Source: Planctomycetia bacterium
GTDB lineage: Bacteria; Planctomycetota; Planctomycetia; Pirellulales; UBA1268
Length of the DNA: 35,524 bases
Direction: 5' to 3'
NCBI GenBank assembly: GCA_026401035.1
Contig: JAPLNR010000050.1
Location: 1-35,524 of the forward strand
A program made the translations under genes and the position numbers. Shown piece by piece: positions 17,601 through 25,333 of the stretch. Position 1 is the stretch's first letter. Each line of letters begins with the position of its first letter. The notes beneath the pieces were generated by a model that was not told the DNA's origin, did not search any database, and saw nothing but the letters and a program-made list of their open reading frames with translations.

Positions 17601-18164
17601 CACGACCGTGTGCCGCCCATCCTCCGCACCGTCGAACCAGCCGCGATACCCGCGGACGGTCGGATCGGTTCCCGGATCGACGGCGATGACGAAGCGTCCC
17701 GATCCCTCGTGCCGCGGCGGCTGCGTGATCACAAACCCATCGAGATCCAGCGGCACGCTCACCCAGCCCGCCCGCGACTGCCGCACCTCGACGGTGATCG
17801 AGAGCTCGCAGTTGGCCTCTCCCCCGCGACCGGGCTCGGGGAGCGCGCCCTCGACCTTGATGCTCTCGAGCACGGCGGCCGGTGCCTCCGGCAGTCCCGG
17901 CAGCCCCTCCTTGAGTCGCAGCAGATCGACGAAGTCGCGGTAGCGAAACCCGGGCACCGGCACGAGTTGTCCGGCGTCATCACGCAGGTAGAAAATCTCC
18001 GGCAACACCTGCTCCACCCTGGCCACGGCGCCGCGATCGTCCGCAGTTCCCTCAGCCGCGTTGCCGGCTGGCAACAGGCAGACGGCCAACACCGCTCCCA
18101 CTGCCGCCCTCCATAGAGAGAGGCGGATGCAACGGCGTGAAGCGCTGGAATGCGGGGCTGGCAT
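14610..18164 (-). CDS. Large exported beta-rich membrane-anchored protein, unknown function (1184 aa)
   Basis: The protein starts with a basic region and signal peptide (hydrophobic ~20-35, ending GNAAEG), then an IFYLRDDAGQLVPVPGFRYRDF segment, and ~1000 residues of alternating strand-like sequence with acidic loops. Residues ~1060-1150 hold three hydrophobic segments, leaving a short C-terminal tail. This plan (signal, long beta part, terminal membrane block) is the same as in each half of the next gene, to which it is coupled by an ATGA overlap. The ATG at 18164 is chosen because it directly precedes a signal peptide; a GTG at 18266 is in frame but would bury it. No catalytic motif is visible. 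A paired envelope structure with the 2148-aa protein is an inference from coupling and shared layout. Confidence 0.8.
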   Translation of the reverse strand: MPAPHSSASRRCIRLSLWRAAVGAVLAVCLLPAGNAAEGTADDRGAVARVEQVLPEIFYLRDDAGQLVPVPGFRYRDFVDLLRLKEGLPGLPEAPAAVLESIKVEGALPEPGRGGEANCELSITVEVRQSRAGWVSVPLDLDGFVITQPPRHEGSGRFVIAVDPGTDPTVRGYRGWFDGAEDGRHTVVLVGNAAVEATPNSESIRLQLPNATASLVELRTPRTDPDVTVRPAVVEPRVAAVGDRGSLITCAGLAGGTQIRVAGRESGRAASEAAAQVTVESLVRIDGRVAVTTALVRLDNLPAGSDTIRVSLPPQSLLKNVRAPASLVERSGSEESPVAVVRFERDGVGRAVVELECERPLDASSATPFESQGFAVDGIPSWRQRGRTSLVVEGDWQLEWDEFARNRRIDPPLSARQTGFVAAFAYESQPASLPLRVRPRGSRVVLEPEYRYEIGATRIALDARFRVSVRGAPISRIVVGLEGWGIDEVGPSSLVDTAAVAGESDALVIPFLQPLAGDAVVEIRCGRSIERSADRLRWTTPTPRADLVGPASVIVVSQSDIEVLPDADAIRGLVRQVTPLGRRGDGERPTLAYRLDGAEGTFEASRRFLPRRVDASVSAQATIDETDTLVEQTIRFQVSHVPLEYVDLRVPEAVLRSETLEVRQGGQLLNPFAAAVRETAGVGDDDRSSGVQEIVDTPAAGDGEAEPEQPADTGSAAEKSAASTVMRAMLPVPLLGSGELELRYSIASATIPPETTVAEDLPLVMPDGVRVAQQTFALVAQEQLAIEVRGEAWTRDAGLQSAVLTRAWTAGKPQDFVPLALSARQRSAVGETVVEAAWLQTRLLPDRRDDVYSYAIATSADRIALSLPADFIPPRGDAADPAAVEVRLDGQLIRGAVRPDGRVLVELPRAASAGLGKGAWLLQLESSRERRGIVGNSSAAGMPALIVFEPPVFPEGTLLRRFYWELRLESDQHVLVPPARWTAQQGWGWTGLGFERMPIVSRDVLANWVRANTDVAGDRPLAGPAGDPAIPLLTVDAPLAERRAVYSGVGFPGVARVWIVPTWLLVLAVSGPVLAVGLALVYRATARRPPVVLTIAAALTLVAAAIPDLAPLVAQAALPGVALSLLAAGLRVFVDRAREPLRPRLAPLVAANSSTRFVATPSIVIAPSALRSHDSATAPGRSAS

Positions 18165-18349
18165 GGGGCCGGACGGCCTTCTCTGGATGGCTGGAGCGCG
18201 GGTCGGGGCCTGCGCCGAGTGCGCAACCCACCCCTCGACAGTAGCTTGCAGCCTACCGGTCTGCACGCCTTTCCGTCACCTTTCGCCGTCGGCGCGACCG
18301 CTCCGCCCCCGTCCGGCGGCGGCGGTTCCGCACACGCGGCACAACCGGC

Positions 18350-19174
18350 CTATCCGGACCTGTCACACCCGTCCATGAACGACTGGAAGTGCCCGAGCAA
18401 AACCGGCGTGCAGGCGGCGATGAACGACGGATCGTCGAGCGAAACGTTGCCCGAACGGCCGCCCGCGAACGGGCCGATCGCACCGCCCGCCTCGGCCACC
18501 AGCAAAAGTCCGGCGGCCACGTCCCAGTTGGCGATGCGCCGCACCCAAAAGCCGTCGAGCCGGCCGCAGGCGAGATAGGCGAGATTGATCGCCGTCGATC
18601 CGGTGCGACGGATCGCATGCACGTGCGGCAGCACCGCGAGGAAATCCGCGACCGCCGTCGAGTCGCGGGTGACGTGCGGCGGAAAACTGACGGCGACGAG
18701 TGCCTCGGCCGGGTCGGTCGTGCCGCCGACGGCCAGCCGCCGGCCGTTGAGAAAAGCGCCTCCGCCGGCCCGCGCTGTGAAGCATTCCTCGTGCACCGGA
18801 TCGTAGATCGCCGCGACGAGGATCTCGTCGCCCTGTGCCAGCGCCACCGAGACGCAGTAAGCAGGAAACCCGTGCACGTAGTTCGTCGTGCCGTCGAGCG
18901 GGTCGACGAGCCAGCGCAGCCCCGCCGTGCCGGCCGCACCGGCACGGGCGGCGACCGATTCATCCTGCGACTCCTCGCCGATGAAACCGTGGTCGGGAAA
19001 CGCATCGAGCAGGATCCGGCGGATCTCCCGCTGGGAGGCGAAGTCGGCCTCGGTGACCAGGTCGCGCGGTCCCTTGTTCGACACGGCAAACTTTCCGAGC
19101 CACTCGCGCAGCACGCGGCCGCCGGCCCGCGCCGCCGCTTCGCAGACTTCGAGATGATCCTGACTCGTATGCAT
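18350..19174 (-). CDS. suhB: Inositol monophosphatase family phosphatase
   Basis: The 274-aa product has the metal-binding motifs of the family: GEES at residues 66-69, DPLDGTTNYVHG from 91, and ANWDVAAG near 215-222, with a conserved TEAD (41-44) before them. These Mg-dependent, Li-sensitive enzymes hydrolyse inositol-1-phosphate or related sugar phosphates; SuhB, histidinol-phosphatase and CysQ-like members cannot be separated by eye, so the symbol is tentative. The cytoplasmic enzyme lies 185 bp upstream of the 1184-aa gene on the same strand, and that gap shows nothing distinct. It is divergent from the 232-aa gene, 71 bp away. Confidence 0.88.
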   Translation of the reverse strand: MHTSQDHLEVCEAAARAGGRVLREWLGKFAVSNKGPRDLVTEADFASQREIRRILLDAFPDHGFIGEESQDESVAARAGAAGTAGLRWLVDPLDGTTNYVHGFPAYCVSVALAQGDEILVAAIYDPVHEECFTARAGGGAFLNGRRLAVGGTTDPAEALVAVSFPPHVTRDSTAVADFLAVLPHVHAIRRTGSTAINLAYLACGRLDGFWVRRIANWDVAAGLLLVAEAGGAIGPFAGGRSGNVSLDDPSFIAACTPVLLGHFQSFMDGCDRSG

Positions 19175-19203
19175 GGTGCTGCATCCTCACGGCCTGGCCA
19201 CGC

Positions 19204-19209
19204 TACAAT
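19204..19209 (+). promoter_or_regulatory. Possible -10 element (TACAAT)
   Basis: TACAAT lies 37 bp before the ATG at 19246 in the divergent gap between suhB and the 232-aa gene. No convincing -35 box sits 16-18 bp upstream, so this is a weak call. Confidence 0.3.
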
Positions 19210-19245
19210 CTCGCGATCGACGGCCAACGACTGCAGGATCATAGC

Positions 19246-19944
19246 ATGACCACGTCCCTCTGGACGCTCACGGAGCATCGCGCGGAAGCCAGCACCGACT
19301 TCGTGTCACGGACCGCGCTCTGCCGGCAGCACGGCATCCGTGGCACGATCGATCTCGACCGTCCGCAAAAAGGCATCGTCGTCGACTTCGACGGCACCGC
19401 CGCGGGGGACCACCTGCTGGGCATCGACCTCCGCTCCGAGTTTCAGCTCGCCGAACATTGGGTTCGGGGCAGCGACATGACGGCGGTCTACGAGCCGGTC
19501 GACGCCCGTCGGCTGCGGTCGACGGCGATGTGGCGGCTGACATCCGCCGCCGGCGTTCCTCCCCTGCCGTCCGGTGTCACGGCCTGGGAGCTGATCATCT
19601 CGGCGCAGACGAGCCTGCTGCAAAGCGATTCGACACTCAGCGTGGTGTCGGAGACCATGGCCGTCGACGTGCTCACGCCGGCCGACAACTGCGTGCTCGC
19701 CCGTCGCCACGACGGCACCACCGCCGTCGTGATCGTGCATCCCGACGACATGCGGCGGATCAGGGTCGACCGGCATGGCCCGCGGACCACGATCTCCTGC
19801 TGGCTCTTTTCATCGGCCGTCGAGAAGGGCGTGCTCCTCCGCAGCCGGGTGCTCGCTGCCATCGGCCCGACCGCCAACGACACCGCTTGGGCCGCGGCCC
19901 TCGCTGCCGCCTTCGCCCATTCGCCGCCGATCCTGACGACGTAG
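19246..19944 (+). CDS. Hypothetical protein, 232 aa
   Basis: I do not recognise the family. The protein is predicted soluble, with no signal peptide or membrane segment, and has a mixed alpha/beta look: a strand-rich first half (GTIDLDRPQKGIVVDFDGT, LLGIDLRSEFQL), a central VTAWELIISAQTSLLQSD helix, and a VVIVHPDDMRRIRVDR strand-turn near residue 170. The ATG has no evident ribosome site and might be read from a nearly leaderless message starting after 19209. A good intrinsic terminator 42 bp after the stop ends the unit, so it is probably transcribed apart from the nuclease-like pair downstream. Confidence 0.7.
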   Translation: MTTSLWTLTEHRAEASTDFVSRTALCRQHGIRGTIDLDRPQKGIVVDFDGTAAGDHLLGIDLRSEFQLAEHWVRGSDMTAVYEPVDARRLRSTAMWRLTSAAGVPPLPSGVTAWELIISAQTSLLQSDSTLSVVSETMAVDVLTPADNCVLARRHDGTTAVVIVHPDDMRRIRVDRHGPRTTISCWLFSSAVEKGVLLRSRVLAAIGPTANDTAWAAALAAAFAHSPPILTT

Positions 19945-19985
19945 ATGCCCTGACGACCTCGATGCCGGCACGCAATGCCCGTTCG

Positions 19986-20007
19986 CGGCTGAAACAGCCG
20001 GTTTTTT
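19986..20007 (+). terminator. Rho-independent terminator
   Basis: CGGCTG-AAA-CAGCCG forms a perfect 6-bp stem with a 3-nt loop and is followed by G and six T residues (20002-20007). It lies 42 bp after the stop of the 232-aa gene and is the clearest intrinsic terminator in the window. Confidence 0.85.
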
Positions 20008-20011
20008 GACG

Positions 20012-20041
20012 TTGGAGAGAACCGGCCGGGGGCGTTACATT
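20012..20041 (+). promoter_or_regulatory. Possible promoter of the YhaO/YhaN-like pair
   Basis: TTGGAG (20012-20017) and TACATT (20036-20041) are 18 bp apart, immediately after the terminator and ~125 bp before the GTG start at 20165. The match to sigma-70 boxes is moderate; position after a terminator is the main support. Confidence 0.3.
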
Positions 20042-20149
20042 GCCCCCATCTTTCCCGCATTCCCTTGCCACGGACCGGCACGGGTTCATCGCCACGTCGT
20101 CGGCGATGCTTCCTCGGCTGCTCCCGTGGCACCCCCAACGGGGGCAACC

Positions 20150-20156
20150 GGAGAGG
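20150..20156 (+). promoter_or_regulatory. Ribosome binding site that fixes the GTG start at 20165
   Basis: GGAGAGG lies 8 nt before GTG 20165. The longer frame from a TTG at 20006 starts inside the terminator's T-run and has no such site, so the shorter protein is preferred. Confidence 0.7.
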
Positions 20157-20164
20157 CAACCGCC

Positions 20165-21418
20165 GTGGCCGATCTCATTTTCGCGTTCGATGCCGCCCTC
20201 GACCGACCGATTCCCGTTCCGCCGGGTGCGCCCGATGCGGTCGCCGATGCGGTCGCCCGCGCGCCGTTCGCAGCACTGCAGTCCGCCGTGAACGCCGCGC
20301 GACAGACGCGGGCGGCGGCGCTCGTGCTGTTTGGCAGCACGCTCGATCCGATTCGTTCGAGCCCGGCGCAGGCCGCGACGTTGCGGGCCCTGATCGTGGG
20401 TCTCGCCGCCGACGGCTGCCGCACGATCTGGGTCGCCGACGAGCCGGCCGATGTCGCCAACGTTTCGCGGGCCTTGGCTGACCCCGAGGGGCTGTCGTTC
20501 GTCACGCCGGTGTCGCCGTTGCGGCTCGACATGCGTGGCCTGTCGCTCGAGATCTGCTCGGCCCGCGGCCCCGCCTATGCCACGGGGGCCTCCGGCCAAT
20601 TGCCGCCGTCCTTCGCCTCGGCCCACTCCTCGCTCCTGCCCGCGCAGCGACGCATCGTGATCGGCTGGGACGATGCCTGGAACTCGCTGCACGGCGAGCC
20701 AGCGGTTTCCCATGCCATGCAGTCGCCCGTTCCCACCGGCGGCTGGTCGGCCCACGGCACCTTCTTCATCTGGGGATCGCGGCGTCTGCAGCCCACGCCT
20801 CCAGGCGTGCATCAGGTGCCGGCGCTCCAGGCCCGCAGCAGCCGCGAGCCGGCGGCCGGCGCCTGTGCGGCGGTCACGCTCACGAATCTGCCGCAGGCAT
20901 CGGCGGCCCTGACCGCCCTGGCCCACACGGTGAGCGATCCCCGTGCTGACTGGCGGGGCGATTGGCGGGAGGTGCCCACGCACCACGTCGCCTGGCGCAC
21001 CCTCACGATCACGTCGCTCGCCGGCGACGACGAGCATCTGGCCACCACGATCTGGAGCGCGCTCGAGGGCATGTCGGTCGATGCCCAGGCCCCGATGCAG
21101 ATCGTGCGCTGTGCCGTCGACTGCGGCGGCAGCATCACGCGGCGGGTGCACGTCTCCGAGATCACCGCCGAGACGATGGCGCGGATCCGCGATCTCTACG
21201 ACCCGCGATCGTTCCGCGCCTGGTGCCGGGAGATCGAGGCCGACCGTGGCGAGTCGCCGACGGTGCTCATTCGCAACGCCTCCGCCGCCAAAACGGGGGG
21301 CGCAGCCTCGTTCGCATCGGGCGTGGCGGAACGCGTGCTCGAAACGGAAAAAACCGAGCACTTTCCGGTCGCCCGCGAGGCCGGCTGGCTCGCACTGGAA
21401 CTCCTCGAATCAACCTGA
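20165..21418 (+). CDS. Degenerate Mre11/SbcD/YhaO-like metallophosphoesterase, probably inactive
   Basis: The 417-aa protein follows the layout of SbcD/YhaO nucleases but lacks most of their metal ligands. Residues 4-16 (LIFAFDAALDRPI) align with the family's HAADLHLDSPL: Asp9 stays, both histidines are Phe6 and Ala11. The GD motif is Gly57-Ser58 (VLFGSTLDP); GNHD becomes Glu-Pro-Ala-Asp at 92-95 (IWVADEPADV); the LHG histidine is lost near Trp167; GHxH is Gly203-Ser-Arg-Arg206. Outside the active site the fit holds: PALQARSSREPAAGACAAVTL at 218-238 matches the YhaO-type LQGRHxRExGxKGC block, and a THHVAWRTLTI strand follows. I infer a non-catalytic partner of the ATPase encoded 46 bp downstream, as Mre11 is for Rad50. 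The alternative, an unrelated protein, is unlikely given the gene order. Confidence 0.75.
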   Translation: MADLIFAFDAALDRPIPVPPGAPDAVADAVARAPFAALQSAVNAARQTRAAALVLFGSTLDPIRSSPAQAATLRALIVGLAADGCRTIWVADEPADVANVSRALADPEGLSFVTPVSPLRLDMRGLSLEICSARGPAYATGASGQLPPSFASAHSSLLPAQRRIVIGWDDAWNSLHGEPAVSHAMQSPVPTGGWSAHGTFFIWGSRRLQPTPPGVHQVPALQARSSREPAAGACAAVTLTNLPQASAALTALAHTVSDPRADWRGDWREVPTHHVAWRTLTITSLAGDDEHLATTIWSALEGMSVDAQAPMQIVRCAVDCGGSITRRVHVSEITAETMARIRDLYDPRSFRAWCREIEADRGESPTVLIRNASAAKTGGAASFASGVAERVLETEKTEHFPVAREAGWLALELLEST

Positions 21419-21464
21419 AGCCCCCGGCCGAACCAACGGCCCATCTGCATCCAGAGGTCTTGTC

Positions 21465-24400
21465 ATGATCATCGAACGGATTGAAATTGATCGGTTCGGC
21501 GCGCTCGGCGACGTCACGATCGAGGGGCTTGGCCCGGGCATCGAGGTGCTGCACGGCACCAACGAAACCGGCAAAACCTCGCTCCTTGAGTTCGTCCGTG
21601 GCGTGTTCTTCGGGTTTGGCAGCCTGTTTCGTCGCGGAGTCCTCGACCCGCACCTGCCCTGCGGCGGCCGGCTGTTTGCCCGGGCCGGCGTCGACGGCCG
21701 GCAGATCGTCATCGAGCGGCGGCACGAGGGGCCGCACCTGCAGCGGCTGTCGCGGGCGGCATACGAGGCCGATGGCGACGTGCCGATGGCCGATCAGCTC
21801 ACGGTGCTCGACGTTTCCGGCCGCACGAAGACCGCGCTCTTCCTTCAGGATTTCATGGGGGATATCGACGAGCGCACGTTCACCGCCGTGATGGCCTTCG
21901 GCCTCGACGAACTGCATGAGCTGCAGACGCTCGACGCCGATGGCTGCGGCAGCCGCCTCTACGAGCTCGCCAGCGGTCTCGACCGCTCGAAGGTGGCGCT
22001 CGTGCTCACCAACCTGCAGGAGGCCATCGACCGGCTCGATTCCACCGATCCCGACGTCTCACCGATCGAGGCGCTGCGGCAACGCCGGAGCGCCGCGCTG
22101 GCCCGGCTGGCCTCGATGAACGCGCCGGCGATCGCCGCCGGCGTGCTGGCCAGCGAACTGGCCCGGATCGATGCGGAGATCGCCGAACTCGAGGCGCTCG
22201 CCGACCGTGCCCGCCATGCGGAGGAAACGATCCGCGGCCTGCTGCCACTCGAGCCGCTCCACCACGAACATCGCCGGGCCGCCGACAAGCTCGCGGCGCT
22301 GGAAACGCAGCCGCTCATCCATGCCGACCTCGATACCTGGCACCTGGCTTCGAAGGATCGCGATCGCCTGGCCCGCAGCGCCCACAAGCGGAAGCGGGTG
22401 CGCAGCCGGCTGGCCCGCGAACTCAAGGCCCTCCCGAGCGACTCGCTGATCTGGAAGAAACGCACGGTCGTGACCGCGCTCTGTGAGGAGCAGCCGCGTC
22501 TCGAGCGGCTCGTGGCCGATGCCGCCCGCGTGGAAACCGCCGCCCGGCAGGCCGCCCGCCGGTTCGGCGAGCAGCTCGGCACCGCCGGCCTGGCGCGGCT
22601 GGTCGCGGCTGATCGGCTGTCGGCCCACTCCGCGGAGACGCTGGCGGAAATGCAGCTGCCGGCCGGCTTCACCCAGTCGTTCGGGCCGCTCAAGGCCCGG
22701 GCGCGGGCCGTGGCTGAAGCGAACCGTGAAGTGAAGGAAGCCAAGCGGGCCGTCGCCGAGGTCAAGCGGTCGCTCGACACCACGCGGGGCTCGATCAAGA
22801 CCGCCGGCTCGCAACTCGGCGGCATCACGATCGCCGCTGCGATCGAGGAGGCAAGCACCCGCGCCTCGCTGTTCCGCAACCGCCTCGCCGCCGGCGAGCA
22901 ACTCGCAGACCTCGACAAGTCGCTCGTGCGGCTCGAGAAGGAGGTGACTTTTAACCTCGAAAACCAACTGCTGCCGGCCGGCTGGCTGATCGCACTGGGC
23001 ACCATCTTCGTGCTCGGCGCCGGCATGCTGCTCTCGGGCCTGCTGCTGCCGGGCACTGTCACCGGATCGCTGGCCTACGCGCTCGCCGCACTTGGGCTCG
23101 CCGGCACCGGCATCGCATCCGTGGCCACCTGGTCGCTCGATCGCGCGGCCAACACCCGCCTCGACGTCTCGCGGCAGCAATGCGACATGGTGGAGAAGCA
23201 GCGTGACGACCTGCTCGCCCAGTGCGGCCTGCTCGACAAGAAGATCGACATCGGAAAACTGCCGGGCGAGGCCGCCGCCACGCTGGACCGCCGGGCCGTC
23301 CTCGTCCAGGCCGAGGTGGAGCGGCTCGAGGAGTTGGCCGCCCGCGAGGGCTCCCTGCACGTGCTCGCCGACCGCGTGTCGGTGGCGGAGCAGGCGCTGA
23401 CCCAGGCCCGTTCGCGCCGGGCTGCCGCCCGCGGACGGTGGCACCGGGGGCTCGAGCAGCGTGGGCTGCCGGTCACACTCACGCCGACAGACATCCGGCA
23501 GATCGCGAGGCACCGCCACACGCTGCTTGCCCTGGACGACGACCGTCGCCGCACGTCGGAGGAGGCACGGCTCCGCACCGAGGAACTCGGCGCCTTTGGC
23601 CATCGCATCGAGCAGCTTCTGATTGAGTGCGACATGCTGCCGGAAGCCACGCCGCTGGAGCATCTCCAGCAGCTGCGCGACCGCCTCGACCGCGAAGCCA
23701 ACGCCCATCAACTCCGCCGCCAACTCACCAAGCGGCTGCTCCGCGCCCGTGAGCATCATCGCGCGGCGCTGCGGCGCGTGAAGCTGGCCGAACAGCGCGT
23801 GCAGGAGATCATCGCCCGCTGGGGCGTCGCCACGGAGAAGGAATTTCTGCTTCTCGTCGACCGCCGCGCGCTGGTCGAGGAGGCCCGGCGCGAGGCGCTG
23901 GCGGCCGAATCGGCCTGGGTCGATGCCCGCCGGCGTATCCCGAATCTGCCGGAACTCGACCGCTGGCTGGTCGAAGCGAAGGCCGTGTCGCTCGAACAGC
24001 GGCTGGCCGAGGCCCATCTCACCACGATCGAGGCGACGGAGGCCGTCGCCCGGGCCCGTGATCATCGCCTGTCGGCCGCGGCACGGGTCGAGGCCGCCGC
24101 CCGCGATCACTCGACCGAGGGTGTGCAGCTCGAAATTGCGGAGATCGAGCAGGAACTCGAAGGCCACATCCATCGGCGACAATTGCTCGACAAGGCCGCC
24201 ACGCTGCTGGATGAGACGCGGGCCACCTTCGCCCGCGATCATCAGCCGGCCGTTCTCCGCGAGGCATCCCGCTGGCTGGCCCGGCTGACCGAGGGCCATT
24301 ACACCGGGATCACGACCTCGATCCACGAAGCGCGGCTCGAGGTGCACGACGCGGAAAACAAACCCTGGAATCCCGACCGTCTCAGCCGCGGCACCCGCGA

Positions 24401-24896
24401 GCAGGTTTTCCTCTCGCTCCGTCTGGCCCTTGTTCGCGATCTGGAACGGCACGGCGTGCACCTGCCGGTCATCATCGACGACGCGCTCGTCAATTTTGAC
24501 GACAGTCGGGCGCTCGCCGCGGCCCGCGTGCTCGTGGAATTCGTGGCGGATCAGCCGCAGGAGCGGCAGATGCTGGTGCTCACCTGCCATGCACACGTCG
24601 CGAAGATCTTTGCCGACGTCCAGGCCCATGTCCGCTCGCTCAGCGATCCCGCGGCCAACTGGCTGCCGCAATCCAAGACGCAGCGCACCGTCAGGATCGC
24701 GCCCGCAGCGGAGCGAACGGTGGAGGCCCAGACCGTGGCGGCTACGGGGGGCCCACAGTGGGAGGCCGAAAAGTTTTTCTTCGGCGGCTACGCGGCGGAA
24801 GCATCGGCTCCGGACAGTGACTCGCCGTCCGCCCGCCGCTCGTCATCGGTCCGCCCACATCAAGGCCGCCGTCGCCGCGGCCCGAAGCGGACGTAG
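21465..24896 (+). CDS. Rad50/SbcC/YhaN-like ABC-type ATPase with internal membrane segments
   Basis: The 1143-aa protein opens with IIERIEIDRFGALGDVTIEG and a Walker A loop GTNETGKTSLLEF (from residue 31), as in the YhaN/AAA_27 group. Coiled-coil arms run from about 190 to 500 and from 560 to 930. Between them, where Rad50 has its zinc hook, lie two hydrophobic segments (~507-528 and ~536-558). The second ATPase half has the signature LSRGTREQVFLSLRLAL (~973), Walker B LPVIIDDALVNFDD (~1000) and a histidine switch LTCHAHV (~1040). An ~85-residue tail ends in a very basic stretch (GRRRRGPKRT). Starting at the ATG at 21465 is supported by AGAGG upstream and by the conserved N-terminus. It should act on DNA ends or structures, possibly at the membrane; its usual nuclease partner here seems inactive. 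Confidence 0.88.
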   Translation: MIIERIEIDRFGALGDVTIEGLGPGIEVLHGTNETGKTSLLEFVRGVFFGFGSLFRRGVLDPHLPCGGRLFARAGVDGRQIVIERRHEGPHLQRLSRAAYEADGDVPMADQLTVLDVSGRTKTALFLQDFMGDIDERTFTAVMAFGLDELHELQTLDADGCGSRLYELASGLDRSKVALVLTNLQEAIDRLDSTDPDVSPIEALRQRRSAALARLASMNAPAIAAGVLASELARIDAEIAELEALADRARHAEETIRGLLPLEPLHHEHRRAADKLAALETQPLIHADLDTWHLASKDRDRLARSAHKRKRVRSRLARELKALPSDSLIWKKRTVVTALCEEQPRLERLVADAARVETAARQAARRFGEQLGTAGLARLVAADRLSAHSAETLAEMQLPAGFTQSFGPLKARARAVAEANREVKEAKRAVAEVKRSLDTTRGSIKTAGSQLGGITIAAAIEEASTRASLFRNRLAAGEQLADLDKSLVRLEKEVTFNLENQLLPAGWLIALGTIFVLGAGMLLSGLLLPGTVTGSLAYALAALGLAGTGIASVATWSLDRAANTRLDVSRQQCDMVEKQRDDLLAQCGLLDKKIDIGKLPGEAAATLDRRAVLVQAEVERLEELAAREGSLHVLADRVSVAEQALTQARSRRAAARGRWHRGLEQRGLPVTLTPTDIRQIARHRHTLLALDDDRRRTSEEARLRTEELGAFGHRIEQLLIECDMLPEATPLEHLQQLRDRLDREANAHQLRRQLTKRLLRAREHHRAALRRVKLAEQRVQEIIARWGVATEKEFLLLVDRRALVEEARREALAAESAWVDARRRIPNLPELDRWLVEAKAVSLEQRLAEAHLTTIEATEAVARARDHRLSAAARVEAAARDHSTEGVQLEIAEIEQELEGHIHRRQLLDKAATLLDETRATFARDHQPAVLREASRWLARLTEGHYTGITTSIHEARLEVHDAENKPWNPDRLSRGTREQVFLSLRLALVRDLERHGVHLPVIIDDALVNFDDSRALAAARVLVEFVADQPQERQMLVLTCHAHVAKIFADVQAHVRSLSDPAANWLPQSKTQRTVRIAPAAERTVEAQTVAATGGPQWEAEKFFFGGYAAEASAPDSDSPSARRSSSVRPHQGRRRRGPKRT

Positions 24897-24969
24897 AGAC
24901 CATCCCAGTCTTGTCCGGCATGGCACGTACGGTGTTGTCGGCCCGCTTGTAGACCGGTGCAAACAACCC

Positions 24970-25000
24970 GCATTGGTCGCCGGGGCGGCAGAAGTCTTGT
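24970..25000 (+). repeat. Short second repeat motif, copy 2
   Basis: CCGCATTGGTCGCCGG, then GGCGGCAGAAGTCTTG, matches 6903-6930. It lies in the 437-bp convergent gap 24897-25333, which also holds a TIR repeat and a palindrome and has no gene that I can support. Confidence 0.5.
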
Positions 25001-25147
25001 CGCGTGGATTTTTCGCACCATGGTCGTGCGACAGGGCTCACCTCAACCGAGCGAAAACTCCAATGCTCCGCGAGCTTCCGCCGACCCCAGCTCCTCAGTG
25101 CCAAAAGCTAGTCGGCACATGGCGTGCCACAGGCGGACGGAGGCGAA

Positions 25148-25291
25148 GGGCTGCCCATGCCCCGGGAGCCGGCGTTGCTGACAAGCGCAGCCAGGATGGC
25201 GGAGCGCCGTCAGCATCGAGTGAGCGCAGGGCAGGATGCCCGTAGCGAACGTCCGGCGACGGGGCGTGGGTAGCCCGAAGCCGGGTTGGGC
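25148..25291 (+). repeat. TIR repeat family, copy R
   Basis: The third copy has arms GGGCTGCCCATGCCCCG (from 25148) and CGGGGCGTGGGTAGCCC (ending 25276), then CGAAGCCGGGTTGGGC. Its interior closely matches copies P and Q (for example GCAGCCAGGATGGCGGAGCG and GCAGGGCAGGATGCCC). Relative to the gene ending at 25334 it has the same order and orientation as copy P has relative to cdsA: stop codon, palindrome, spacer, repeat. Confidence 0.8.
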
Positions 25292-25315
25292 AAGAGATGA
25301 GCAAGGACAGGCTCT

Positions 25316-25333
25316 GACAGGCTGAAGCCTGTC
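25316..25333. repeat. Stop-adjacent palindrome, second copy
   Basis: GACAGGCTGAAGCCTGTC has 8-bp perfect arms around a central GA and directly abuts the TAG stop (25334-25336, minus strand) of the 153-aa gene. It differs by one base from the palindrome after cdsA. Confidence 0.8.

Noticed and set aside
22059..24671. 870-codon minus-strand frame opposite the YhaN-like gene
   Set aside because: The opposite strand has complete ATPase motifs; this frame is its shadow, with an arginine/glycine/leucine bias and no recognisable motifs.
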